NCBI GenBank assembly: GCA_022827345.1
Contig: JAJDTB010000047.1
Location: forward strand, 45,790-109,789
Origin: Gemmatimonadota bacterium
GTDB taxonomy: Bacteria > Gemmatimonadota > Gemmatimonadetes > Longimicrobiales > Gaopeijiaceae
Length of the DNA stretch: 64,000 nucleotides
Reading direction: 5' to 3'
Shown here: one piece after another, positions 1 to 7,660 of the stretch
Layout: each line of letters starts with the position of its first letter
How positions within the stretch are numbered: position 1 is the first letter of the stretch
Program-made: the position numbers and the translations under genes
The notes under the pieces: model-generated
Told to the model about the DNA's origin: nothing
Databases searched by the model: none
What the model saw: only the letters and a program-made list of their open reading frames with translations

Positions 1-210
1 CACTGTCGGGGAGACGATCGCGCCCTCGCCCAGCCAGTAGTCCACCCGGTCCAGGTCGACCTTCAGCCGTGCCGGGTGCGAAAGCGGGTTGTAGTACCCC
101 ACGTTCTCGACGAACCGGCCGTCACGGGGCGAACGGCTGTCGGCGACCACGATGCGGTAGTGGGGCTGCTTCTTCTTTCCCATCCGCCGGAGGCGAATCT
201 TCACAGACAT
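1..210 (-). CDS. rpsP: 30S ribosomal protein S16 (C-terminus beyond window)
   Basis: The minus-strand reading frame starts at an ATG (208-210) and runs off the left edge, giving the first 70 residues. It opens with [19 protein letters not shown] and continues with [15 protein letters not shown], which is the conserved S16 N-terminus. S16 is a primary assembly protein of the small ribosomal subunit. It lies 46 bases downstream of ffh on the same strand, the usual ffh-rpsP-rimM-trmD-rplS order in bacteria, so the next genes probably continue outside the window. The family is usually 80-100 residues, so only a short C-terminal part is missing. Confidence 0.95.
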   Translation of the reverse strand, partial: MSVKIRLRRMGKKKQPHYRIVVADSRSPRDGRFVENVGYYNPLSHPARLKVDLDRVDYWLGEGAIVSPTV

Positions 211-256
211 GGGCTTCTCTCGTTTACGCTCGTTTTTCGGGCTCGTTGTCCCGGTT

Positions 257-1570
257 TCATGGTTTGAATGAGGGCATCAGCCCCTTCATCCTGTTCATCA
301 TCTTTTCCATTTCGGTGAACCGCTTCATGAGCCGGTTCACCTCGGCCACGGGCCTCCCGCTGCCGCGGGCGATCCGCTTCCTGCGCGACCCGTTCAGGAT
401 CTCCGGACGGCGGCGCTCGTCGGGCGTCATCGAGAGGATGATCGCCTCGATGTGCTTCATCTTCTTCGGATCGACATCCGTCGCGGACATCCCCCGCGGC
501 ATCCCGGGGACCAGCTTCATCAGCTGATCCAGCGGGCCCATCCGCTGCACCTGCCGCATCGCCACGAGGAAGTCCTCCAGGGTGAAGCGGCCCTTGCCGA
601 GCACCTTCTGCTCCAACTTCCGGGCCTCGCCGGCGTCGACCACCGCCTGCGCCCGCTCGACCAGCCCGATCACGTCCCCCTTCTGGAGGATCCTGCCGGC
701 GATACGCTGCGGATCCACCGCTTCGAGGGCATCGAGCCCTTCGCCGGTGCCGACGAACTTCATCGGCTTGCCGGTCACGCCGTGGATCGAGAGCGCCGCC
801 CCGCCCCGCGCGTCGCCGTCCATCTTGGCCAGCACGAAGCCCGTGACGTCCAGCACCCGATCGAATCCCTCGGCGATCCGCACCGCCTCCTGACCGGTCA
901 TGGCGTCGGCCACGAGGAGGATCTCGCGCGGGCCGAGCGCTTCCTTGATCCGCGCCAGCTCGTCCATCATCGGCTGGTCGATCTGGAGGCGTCCGGCCGT
1001 GTCGACGATGAGGGCGGCGGCCTTCATCCGGCGTGCGCGCCCGTGACTCGCCTTCGCCACTGCGACCGGATCGGTGGCGCCCTCCTCGTGGTGAACCGGG
1101 ATACCGGCCCGCTTGCCCAGCACGCGCAGCTGATCCACCGCGGCCGGCCGGTACAGGTCGCACGCGGCCAGAAGCGCCGGTCGCCCCTGCCGCTTCAGCC
1201 TTTTGGCCAGCTTGGCGGCCGTCGACGTCTTCCCCGACCCCTGCAGCCCCACCAGCATGATGACGGTGGGCGGGGCCGGCGACCACGCCAGCGCAGTCTC
1301 GCTGTCGCCGCCGATCAGCGCGGCAAGCTCGTCGTGCACGATCTTGACGATCTGCTCACCCGGCGAGACAGCCTTCATGACGCGCTCGCCCATCGCCTTC
1401 TCCTGAACCCGCTTCAGGAATGATCGGGTGACCTTGAAGTTGACGTCGGCCTCGAGAAGCGCGCGCCGCACCTCGCGGAGGCCGTCCTTGATCATGGGCT
1501 CGGTCAGGAGTCCGCGTTGGCGGAACCGTCCCAGAACCCCGTCCAGTTTCCTGCTCAGGTCTTCAAACAT
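257..1570 (-). CDS. ffh: Signal recognition particle GTPase Ffh/SRP54
   Basis: This 437-residue protein is the SRP GTPase that binds signal sequences and 4.5S RNA and delivers ribosomes to FtsY at the membrane. The N domain spans about residues 1-90. The P-loop GLQGSGKT is at 108-115 and the G3 motif DTAGR at 190-194; [15 protein letters not shown] marks G4. The M domain occupies about 310-437, with the methionine-rich end [13 protein letters not shown] and the RNA-binding segment [16 protein letters not shown]. Length fits the family (about 430-450). It is the first gene of the ffh-rpsP cluster, and purA upstream ends 59 bases away, so the two may be transcribed together. Confidence 0.97.
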   Translation of the reverse strand: MFEDLSRKLDGVLGRFRQRGLLTEPMIKDGLREVRRALLEADVNFKVTRSFLKRVQEKAMGERVMKAVSPGEQIVKIVHDELAALIGGDSETALAWSPAPPTVIMLVGLQGSGKTSTAAKLAKRLKRQGRPALLAACDLYRPAAVDQLRVLGKRAGIPVHHEEGATDPVAVAKASHGRARRMKAAALIVDTAGRLQIDQPMMDELARIKEALGPREILLVADAMTGQEAVRIAEGFDRVLDVTGFVLAKMDGDARGGAALSIHGVTGKPMKFVGTGEGLDALEAVDPQRIAGRILQKGDVIGLVERAQAVVDAGEARKLEQKVLGKGRFTLEDFLVAMRQVQRMGPLDQLMKLVPGMPRGMSATDVDPKKMKHIEAIILSMTPDERRRPEILNGSRRKRIARGSGRPVAEVNRLMKRFTEMEKMMNRMKGLMPSFKP

Positions 1571-1629
1571 CTACAGTCCGCGTTTGAAAGCGGCACAGCT
1601 ATTAATCGTCGCCATTCTCAAAGCCGGAT

Positions 1630-2934
1630 TCAAGGCTCGCGAATGATCTGGCTGCGGCGCGTCCCCACCGACACCATCGCGATCGGCGTGTGCACCAGCT
1701 CCTCGATGCGGTGCAGGTAGGCGCGCGCGTTGCGGGGGAGGTCGCGCAGCGAGCGCACCTCGGTGGTGGGGGACTGCCAGCCGGGGAGCGTCTCGTAGAC
1801 GGGCTCGACGCGGGCCAGTTCCCAGGACGCGGCCGGGAACGGGATGTCGCCCTGGTCCCTAAGGCGGTAACCGGTCGCGATCCGGATCTCGGAAAGCGTG
1901 TCGAGGACGTCCAGCTTGGTCACGGCGATGCCGGTGAGTCCGTTGACGCGGGCGGCGTAGGCGACCACGGCCGCGTCGAACCAGCCGCAGCGGCGCGGAC
2001 GGCCCGTCGTGGCGCCGAACTCCGCGCCGAGTTCGCGGATGCGCTCGTCCATGGCCGGCTCGAAGGCGGTCGGGAGCGGGCCGTTGCCGACCCGGGTGGT
2101 GTAGGCCTTCACCACGCCGATCACCGAGTCGATCATGGTCGGGCCGATGCCGGCGCCCACCGCCGCGGCGCCAGCGGTCGTGTTGGACGAGGTGACGAAG
2201 GGGTAGGTGCCGTGGTCCACATCCAGCGCCGTGCCCTGAGCGCCTTCGAGGAGCACCCGCTTGCCGGCCGCGAGGGCGCGGGCGATCTCGTCCCCCACAT
2301 CCGTCGCGACTTCGGGGACGCGCGCGGCGACCGTCATGGCCTCGTCCACCGTGCCGGCGAGGTCGGGATCGGCACTCAGGCGCTCCAGCTGCCCGCGGGC
2401 CCACTCGATGCCCTGGGCGATCCGCTTCTCGCCGCGCGCCGGCTCGAGCAGGTCGGCGACCCGCACCCCCCGCCGCCCCGTCTTGGCCTCGTACGCGGGA
2501 CCGATGCCGCGCCCCGTCGTGCCGATCTTGCGGTCCGCCGCCTCCTCCGCGGCATGATCCAGCGCCATGTGGTACGGCAAGACGACGTGCGCCCGCGTGC
2601 TCAGCCCGATCCGTCCGGTGTGATCGACCCCGCGCTCGGACAGCCCGTCCAGCTCGCCGAAGAACTGCGCCAGGTCCACCACCACGCCATTGCCCAGCAG
2701 GCACCGCTTGTCCACGTGCAGAACGCCGGACGGGACCTGGTGGAGCACCACGTGATGGTCGCCCACGTGCACCGTGTGGCCAGCGTTCGCCCCGCCCTGG
2801 TAGCGCGCGATGATGTCGACATCGCTGGCCAGGACATCGACGATCTTGCCCTTACCCTCGTCGCCCCACTGGCACCCGACGACGACCGTGCAGGAGCCGT
2901 TGGGGGCCTTCAGGTTCAGCCCGCGGTTCTTCAC
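1630..2934 (-). CDS. purA: Adenylosuccinate synthetase
   Basis: PurA joins IMP and aspartate using GTP in the first step from IMP to AMP. The start chosen is GTG at 2932-2934, which overlaps the upstream stop as GTGA and gives 434 residues, close to the usual 430. An ATG at 2982 would add 16 residues lying inside the upstream gene. The catalytic N-terminal motif QWGDEGKGK is at 22-30. Further family landmarks are the GTTGRGIGPAYEAK segment, which holds the synthetase signature, and FGATTGRPRRCGWFD. The overlap suggests translational coupling to the dapA-family gene. No key residue appears to be missing. Confidence 0.96.
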   Translation of the reverse strand: MKNRGLNLKAPNGSCTVVVGCQWGDEGKGKIVDVLASDVDIIARYQGGANAGHTVHVGDHHVVLHQVPSGVLHVDKRCLLGNGVVVDLAQFFGELDGLSERGVDHTGRIGLSTRAHVVLPYHMALDHAAEEAADRKIGTTGRGIGPAYEAKTGRRGVRVADLLEPARGEKRIAQGIEWARGQLERLSADPDLAGTVDEAMTVAARVPEVATDVGDEIARALAAGKRVLLEGAQGTALDVDHGTYPFVTSSNTTAGAAAVGAGIGPTMIDSVIGVVKAYTTRVGNGPLPTAFEPAMDERIRELGAEFGATTGRPRRCGWFDAAVVAYAARVNGLTGIAVTKLDVLDTLSEIRIATGYRLRDQGDIPFPAASWELARVEPVYETLPGWQSPTTEVRSLRDLPRNARAYLHRIEELVHTPIAMVSVGTRRSQIIREP

Positions 2935-3860
2935 GCGTGCGCCAGCGCCCCCTGGGCCCGCAGCCCGGCCTTGGCCAGGCACTCGGCCAACTCGTCGTGC
3001 CGCGCTTCCGGCAGCGGCCTCAACGGCGGCCGCGGCACCCCGCCGTGATAGCCGAGCAGGTCGAGCGCACGTTTCACACCGGCCACCCCCATCCCCCCCA
3101 CCACCGCGTTGTGCAGCGCCCCGATCCGCTTCTGCAGCGCTCCCGCCGCGGCCATGTCACCCGCCGCGAAACGCTCGCACACCTCCGCGCACTCCCGCGG
3201 CGCCAGATTCGCCACTCCAAGGATGCCGCCCACCGCGCCGATCTCGAGCGACGCGTATAGGAGCGCCCCGCTGCCCACCAGCACCTGGAAGCCCCGCTGC
3301 GTGTGCGTGACCAGCTCCGCAACCGTCTCCAGCTTCCCCCGCGAGTCCTTGATCCCGACGATGTTCTCGTGCGTCGAGAGCTCGGCGATCAGCCCGGTCG
3401 GAAAGTCCAGCGTGCTGAACCGGGTCGGCACCTGGTAGAGGATGACCGGGACCTCCGACGCATCGGCCACGGCCCGGTAGTGATCCCGCACCACCGCCGA
3501 CGTCATCGCGCCCTTGTAGAAGGCGGGCGGCTGGACGAGCACCGCGTCGGCTCCCCGAGCGGTCGCCAGGCGGGTCAGGCGCAGGGTGGTGCGCAGCGAT
3601 TCGGCGCCCGTGCCCGCCACCATCAGCTGCCCCTCCGGCAGCACGTCCCGGACGACCTCCCAGGAGCGCTCGCGCTCGCCTTCGTCCAGGAAAACCGCCT
3701 CGCCGGTCGAGCCGCCGATCACCATCCCGGTCACGCCGGTGGCGGCCCACTTGCCCACGTTGCCGCGCAGCGCCACCAGGTCGACCTCGCCCGTGACGGG
3801 GTCGAAGGGGGTGGTGGTGGGTATCATCACGCCGCCGATGTCGATCGCACTCTCGCTCAT
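2931..3860 (-). CDS. DapA/N-acetylneuraminate lyase family aldolase
   Basis: This 309-residue (beta/alpha)8 class I aldolase uses a Schiff-base lysine. The GGSTGE substrate-carboxylate loop is at 49-54, the YxxP tyrosine is Y142 (in LYQVPTRFS), and the lysine is K171 in GIKDS. This fits 4-hydroxy-tetrahydrodipicolinate synthase, but the same scaffold covers 4-hydroxy-2-oxoglutarate aldolase, sialic acid lyase and related enzymes. No lysine-pathway neighbour helps decide, so the substrate is open. Its TGA overlaps the purA GTG. The 118 bases upstream, before the trpS stop, are a low-complexity stretch with GTCTCGTTCCTGT repeated. Confidence 0.85.
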   Translation of the reverse strand: MSESAIDIGGVMIPTTTPFDPVTGEVDLVALRGNVGKWAATGVTGMVIGGSTGEAVFLDEGERERSWEVVRDVLPEGQLMVAGTGAESLRTTLRLTRLATARGADAVLVQPPAFYKGAMTSAVVRDHYRAVADASEVPVILYQVPTRFSTLDFPTGLIAELSTHENIVGIKDSRGKLETVAELVTHTQRGFQVLVGSGALLYASLEIGAVGGILGVANLAPRECAEVCERFAAGDMAAAGALQKRIGALHNAVVGGMGVAGVKRALDLLGYHGGVPRPPLRPLPEARHDELAECLAKAGLRAQGALAHA

Positions 3861-3978
3861 GTCCTCAGTCTCGTTCCTGTTCGGTCTCGTTCCTGTCCTC
3901 GGTCCGCTTCCCGCCCGCAGTCCGATCCTGTCCGCAGTCCGGCGTCCATTTCAGGGGTTTGTGCTCGGGGTCCCGGGC

Positions 3979-5022
3979 TTACATCGCCACCGCGCGCGGA
4001 GCCCCGGGCGGAAACAGTCCCATCTTCTCTCTCGCGCGGGCCAGCGTCTCGCCCGCCATGGCCCTCGCCCGCCCGGCCATCTCCATGATGCGTGCGTCGA
4101 GGTCGGTCTCGCGGCGAAGGACCTCGGCCCGGCGGTCGCGCATTTCGCTTGTCAGCGCCACCAGCGCGTCCGCCGTCTGGCCCTTCAGGTCCACGTATCG
4201 AAGAGTACCCGCAAAGTAGTCCGCGCGCATCTGGTCGGCATCGTCCGGATAACCGCAGGCAGTCAGCAGCGTCAGCAGGTTCTCGATCCCCGGGCTCACC
4301 TCCCCGCTGGGCGTGGCGCCCGAATCCGTCACGGCCGAGCGGATCTTCTTGCGCACCGACGCCTCCTCCTCGAAGAGCCCGATGTAGTGCTTCGGACCCA
4401 GGCTCTTGCTCATCTTGCGGGTCGGGTCGGCCGTCGACATGACCTTGGGCACGTGCGTGAGCAGCGTCTCGGGCTCGGGAAAGAGGTAGCCGAAGCGGCT
4501 GTTGAAGCGCCGCGCGATCCCTCGGCTCAACTCGAGGTGCTGCGACTGGTCCTGCCCGACCGGCACGCAGCCGGCACGGTACGCCAAAATGTCCGCCGCC
4601 TGCAGCACCGGGTAGAAGAGCAGCCCCGCCGAAATGAACGACCCCTCGTCGTCGACCGAACCGTCCTTCAGCAGCGCCGACTTCTCCTTGAACTGCGTCA
4701 TCCGGCTCAGATCGCCGAGCGACGTGATCGTGGCGAAGAGCCAGCAGAGTTCGGTCTGCTCGGGCACGGTGGACTGGATGTACACCGTCGTCCGGTCGGG
4801 ATCGATGCCCGCCGCGAGCAGGCTGACGAACATCTCCCGCGCCGCATTCCGCAGATCGCCCGCTTCGTAGGGAGCCGTGAGCGCATGAAGATCGACGACA
4901 CAGTAGATGCACTCCCGCTCGTCCTGCAGCCTGACCCAGTTCTTCACGGCGCCGAAGTAGTTGCCGATGGTCATGACGGCGGTGGGCTGGATGCCGGAGT
5001 AGACGCGCGAGGGGGTGGCCAT
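3979..5022 (-). CDS. trpS: Tryptophanyl-tRNA synthetase
   Basis: This 347-residue class I synthetase charges tRNA-Trp. The HIGH-equivalent region is TIGNYFGA at 18-25 and the KMSKS loop is exactly KMSKS at 203-207. Other TrpRS landmarks are YSGIQPTAVMTIGNY, the tryptophan-pocket region DLHALTAPY, and GQDQSQHLELSR. Length matches the bacterial family (330-350). The gene is probably monocistronic or leads into the dapA-family gene 118 bases downstream. The upstream intergenic DNA carries two different short tandem-repeat arrays. Confidence 0.96.
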   Translation of the reverse strand: MATPSRVYSGIQPTAVMTIGNYFGAVKNWVRLQDERECIYCVVDLHALTAPYEAGDLRNAAREMFVSLLAAGIDPDRTTVYIQSTVPEQTELCWLFATITSLGDLSRMTQFKEKSALLKDGSVDDEGSFISAGLLFYPVLQAADILAYRAGCVPVGQDQSQHLELSRGIARRFNSRFGYLFPEPETLLTHVPKVMSTADPTRKMSKSLGPKHYIGLFEEEASVRKKIRSAVTDSGATPSGEVSPGIENLLTLLTACGYPDDADQMRADYFAGTLRYVDLKGQTADALVALTSEMRDRRAEVLRRETDLDARIMEMAGRARAMAGETLARAREKMGLFPPGAPRAVAM

Positions 5023-5060
5023 GGTGATCGGGCGGGGTTCCTGATGGGAAGAGATGTGGG

Positions 5061-5123
5061 GGTTCGGGCCGCAGTCTCGCGGGTCCGGGCCGCAGCCGGC
5101 GAGGTCCGGGCACAGCCAAGCTA
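5061..5123. repeat. 21-bp tandem repeat, 3 copies
   Basis: Three units of period 21 begin with GGTTCGGGCCGCAG, GGTCCGGGCCGCAG and GGTCCGGGCACAGC at 5061, 5082 and 5103. They lie just upstream of the trpS start (5022, minus strand), so they would fall in its leader or promoter region. The third copy is the most diverged. Confidence 0.7.
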
Positions 5124-5143
5124 ACTTAGCGTAGCCCGCACTT

Positions 5144-5218
5144 CAGTTCGACCCTTGTTACCGGTTCGACCCTCTTTTGTCAGTTCGACTCATTTTTGTC
5201 AGTTCGACCCCTTTTGGA
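5144..5218. repeat. 18-19-bp tandem repeat, 4 copies
   Basis: Four consecutive units start CAGTTCGACC, CGGTTCGACC, CAGTTCGACT and CAGTTCGACC at 5144, 5162, 5181 and 5200. Each is followed by a T-rich half. The array sits between the divergent trpS and inositol monophosphatase genes. Arrays of short direct repeats occur at ends of some insertion sequences and in regulator-binding regions, but no transposase is nearby. What it does is unknown. Confidence 0.75.
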
Positions 5219-5273
5219 TGGATGAGGGCGGAGATCGAGCCCGCGGGTACCCCCCACAACGGATTTCCTGGTA

Positions 5274-6155
5274 ATGACTGATCGTGACGAAGGAAAGGTC
5301 CGCACCCTCGGCGGCACGGCGCGCCCCCACCCCGGCGGCGACGACCCCGACGCCGTCGAGCGCCTTCTCGCCACGGCCACCGAAGCCGCGCGCGCGGCCG
5401 CCGCGGTCCACGCGGAGGCCATGGGGCGCGGCGGCCAGCGCTGGGTCGACGCGAAGACCGCGCACAGCGACTTCGTGACCGATGTGGACATGGCCGCCCA
5501 GGACGCCGCCCTGGCGGTGATCCGCGCACGGCACCCCGACCACGCGATCATGGCCGAGGAGGAGGGCGGCGAGCACTCCGGCGACCCGGACACGGGACAC
5601 ATCTGGCTGGTCGACCCCCTCGACGGCACGACGAACTACATGCACGGCCACCCCTACCACGCGGCCTCGGTGGCGGTCTGGGATGCGGAAGGCCCCCTCG
5701 TCGCCGCGGTCGACGCCCAGGCGCTGGACAGGGTGTGGACGGCCATGCGCGGCGGGGGAGCATTCGAGAACGGCAACCCGATCCGCGTCAGCCGCACCAC
5801 CGACATCCGCGCGTTCCTCCTGGGAACCGGCTTCCCCTTCAAGGCGCACGACGTGATGGACACCTACCTGCGGCAACTGGACCAGGCACTGCGGCGGACT
5901 TCGGGCGTGCGGCGAACCGGCGCGGCCGCGATCGATCTGGCCTACGTCGCCAACGGCATCCTCGACGGCTTCTGGGAGGCCCGCCTGGCGCCCTGGGACT
6001 TCGGCGCCGGGATCCTGCTGGTCACCGAGGCAGGCGGCGTGGTGGCGCGTGTCGAAGGCGGGCCGATCGATGCGACCAGCGGTTCGGTGATGGCGGCGAA
6101 CTCGGCGGCTGGGATGGCGAAGCTCCGGGAGGTACTAGAACTCCGACGCCCTTGA
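5274..6155 (+). CDS. Inositol monophosphatase family protein
   Basis: This 293-residue Mg2+-dependent phosphatase is of the FIG/IMPase fold. The metal-binding signature WLVDPLDGTTNY is at 111-122 (DPLDGT 114-119), the acidic pair EEE is at 95-97, and the second signature WDFGAGILLVTEAGG begins at W240. Family members hydrolyse myo-inositol-1-phosphate, histidinol phosphate, PAP or fructose-1,6-bisphosphate, and sequence alone does not decide which. The N-terminus (1-25) is longer than usual and polar. It stands alone, with tandem repeats upstream and a broken toxin-antitoxin-like pair downstream on the other strand. Confidence 0.9.
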   Translation: MTDRDEGKVRTLGGTARPHPGGDDPDAVERLLATATEAARAAAAVHAEAMGRGGQRWVDAKTAHSDFVTDVDMAAQDAALAVIRARHPDHAIMAEEEGGEHSGDPDTGHIWLVDPLDGTTNYMHGHPYHAASVAVWDAEGPLVAAVDAQALDRVWTAMRGGGAFENGNPIRVSRTTDIRAFLLGTGFPFKAHDVMDTYLRQLDQALRRTSGVRRTGAAAIDLAYVANGILDGFWEARLAPWDFGAGILLVTEAGGVVARVEGGPIDATSGSVMAANSAAGMAKLREVLELRRP

Positions 6156-6204
6156 CCTCTTCAGGGCGTGCTCGCGCTTTGTAGGCCATCAAACCGCCCC
6201 TGCT

Positions 6205-6393
6205 TCATGTGGTACGCGGATCACCAGAGGTCGCTCGCCCATGTATCCGCGATCCGCGACTACCTACGATATCGCCAGGAATGCTGCCACCGGGTCGGCC
6301 CCCGGCGTCTCGGACGTGGACGGACCCCGGAAACAGGTCCGTTAACCCAACGACGAGACGCGGCGACACGTTCTCGTCAAAGAGGAGCTTCAC
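6205..6393 (-). pseudogene. Truncated DUF5615 PIN-like protein (frameshifted)
   Basis: The frame begins MKLLFDENVSPRLVVGLTD, which is the conserved start of DUF5615 PIN-like proteins with the first catalytic Asp in FDEN. After VHVRDAGG the family pattern is lost, and the frame ends after 62 residues instead of about 110. A family-like tail (GYM followed by ERPLV) appears in another frame a little downstream, which suggests frameshifts. It overlaps the DUF433 gene by 4 bases, the standard antitoxin-toxin arrangement. Loss of the second half removes the later acidic residues, so the product is probably inactive. Confidence 0.6.
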
Positions 6394-6617
6394 CCGGGCG
6401 GAAGCGAAACGAGCCTTCGCTCCCGCTCCGCCGCGAACGCCAGCGCTGCCCGGATGTCTTCGCGCTCCAGATCCGGGAAATCCTCGAGGATCTCCACTTC
6501 CGTCATCCCGGACGCCAAGTACTCAAGGACATCGTACACCGTGATCCTGAGCCCGCGAATGCACGGCTTGCCGCCCCTCTTTTCCGGCTCAAGGGTGATG
6601 CGATCCAAGTGGTCCAT
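6390..6617 (-). CDS. DUF433 family antitoxin-like protein
   Basis: This 75-residue protein matches the DUF433 pattern: RITLEPEKRGGKPCIRGLRITVYDVLEYLASGM followed by EILEDFPDLEREDIRAALAFA (quoted in pieces of the real frame). DUF433 proteins have a small winged-helix-like fold and are typically encoded just before DUF5615 PIN-like proteins as predicted type II antitoxins. That pairing holds here, with a 4-base overlap (6390-6393). Because the partner is truncated, this gene may be an orphan antitoxin. The upstream 282 bases (6618-6899) show no gene, only AT-rich DNA next to the vapBC promoter on the other strand. Confidence 0.8.
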   Translation of the reverse strand: MDHLDRITLEPEKRGGKPCIRGLRITVYDVLEYLASGMTEVEILEDFPDLEREDIRAALAFAAERERRLVSLPPG

Positions 6618-6837
6618 TCTCTACGATACCCGCTGGCCGGATCGGAGGTCAAATCTCCCGTTGGCGCGAGTCTCGCAAGCGGCTCGCCGAGAACTCGCGG
6701 CGCGTCGCGAGGAACGCGTTGCTGGTCAACCCGTGGCTCCGGCCCCTGAATTGTTGGCCTGTGCCTTTGGCTCGGCTTCTTCGAATGAGGGTGGTTCATG
6801 ACCGCGTTACAGGAGCAGACCTTGAGCGAATCTGTGT

Positions 6838-6880
6838 GACATCATACTATGACATTAAGTGAAAGCATTGTAGTGATGTC
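6838..6880. promoter_or_regulatory. Inverted repeat upstream of vapBC, candidate operator
   Basis: GACATCA (6838-6844) and TGATGTC (6874-6880) form a perfect 7-bp inverted repeat around an AT-rich centre, 20 bases before the antitoxin ATG at 6900. Ribbon-helix-helix antitoxins usually repress their own operon by binding such repeats. A GGAG ribosome-binding site follows at 6891-6894. Confidence 0.5.
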
Positions 6881-6899
6881 ATTCTGAAGCGGAGCCACC

Positions 6900-7145
6900 A
6901 TGAAAGCCATTACCCTCCGCAATGTGCCCCCCGATCTCGCCGAGGCCCTCGACCGGGAAAAACGGCGGCGCGGCCAGTCCTTGAACCGCACTGCGATCGA
7001 GCTGCTGAAGCAGAGCCTGGGTGTAGGCTCCACCCGCTCGAACGGCCTGGGTCGTCTGGCGGGGGGATGGAGCGAGGAAGACGCCCGGGAGTTCGAACGA
7101 GTGCTCGCGCCGTTCGGAGAGATCGATCCCGAGATGTGGAAGTGA
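6900..7145 (+). CDS. vapB: Ribbon-helix-helix antitoxin (VapB-like)
   Basis: This 81-residue protein starts MKAITLRNVPPDLAEAL, a ribbon-helix-helix strand followed by two helices (about residues 1-45), the DNA-binding domain of FitA/CopG-type antitoxins. The C-terminal part, with GWSEEDAREFE and IDPEMWK, would wrap the toxin. It is the first gene of a two-gene operon, and its TGA overlaps the toxin GTG as GTGA. The C-terminal motif ending IDxxMW is shared with the antitoxin at 51447-51722, so the two modules are paralogous. A candidate operator lies upstream. Confidence 0.85.
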   Translation: MKAITLRNVPPDLAEALDREKRRRGQSLNRTAIELLKQSLGVGSTRSNGLGRLAGGWSEEDAREFERVLAPFGEIDPEMWK

Positions 7146-7579
7146 ACCGCTACTGCCTGGACACGTCGGCCTACATCGAGTTTCTCCGCGACGAATCGCG
7201 CGCGGTCGCGGCGATCGACAGCGCCAGCTGGATCGGTTTCCCTACGATCGCATTGGGAGAGCTGTACACCGGATTCTCGCTGCGCCGAAAGCACCACGAG
7301 CAGGAAGCGGCGCGCCTCCGGGATTTCCTTGCGCACCCGGTCGTCGAGGCGATCCCGGTCGACAACCAGGTCGCCCACGAGTACGGACACCTCGTCGCGG
7401 AACTGCGAAGAGCCGGCGCCCCGCTGCCCGCCAACGACATCTGGATCGCGGCGTGCGCCGCCCGCACCTCGAGCGTCGTCCTGACCCGCGACTCGCACTT
7501 TACGCGAATCGCGCGGGTCGGGTGCGTGGTGCTGCGCGCGGACTCCCCGCTGCCCCCGCGCTACCAAAGCGGCGAATAA
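7142..7579 (+). CDS. vapC: PIN-domain ribonuclease toxin (VapC-like)
   Basis: The start is GTG at 7142-7144 overlapping the antitoxin stop, giving 145 residues. The four PIN acidic residues are visible: D7 in CLDTSAYIE, E40 in ALGELYTG, D99 in PANDIWIAACA and D117 in LTRDSHF. VapC toxins are Mg2+-dependent endoribonucleases that cleave tRNA or rRNA and are neutralised by the paired antitoxin. The last dozen codons are read from DNA that is also homologous, on the other strand, to the 3' end of the M14 peptidase gene, so the toxin C-terminus may have been acquired when the module landed there. Confidence 0.88.
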   Translation: MNRYCLDTSAYIEFLRDESRAVAAIDSASWIGFPTIALGELYTGFSLRRKHHEQEAARLRDFLAHPVVEAIPVDNQVAHEYGHLVAELRRAGAPLPANDIWIAACAARTSSVVLTRDSHFTRIARVGCVVLRADSPLPPRYQSGE

Positions 7580-7660
7580 CGGCTTGAAGGTCCCATGGGT
7601 GCGGATCGGTACTGGGCGCGGAATCCCATCATGGCGATCGAGAGGATTCTCGCGTGGTTA
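7550..7660 (-). pseudogene. Relic of an M14 peptidase gene 3' end
   Basis: Read on the minus strand this segment encodes MMGFRAQYRSAPMG and, after a one-base shift, GTFKPLFAALVARG. The intact peptidase ends with the corresponding MIGFRAQHRAQTHG and GTFKLLFNALVARG. At DNA level the segment aligns with 8803-8888 over about 85 bases with one deletion. The copies lie on either side of the propeller gene as imperfect direct repeats. It is non-coding in its present state and overlaps the vapC 3' end. Confidence 0.7.

Noticed and set aside
1690..3048. Long open frame on the plus strand across purA
   Set aside because: High GC content makes antisense frames long; the sense strand encodes PurA with full motifs and the antisense product has no family features.
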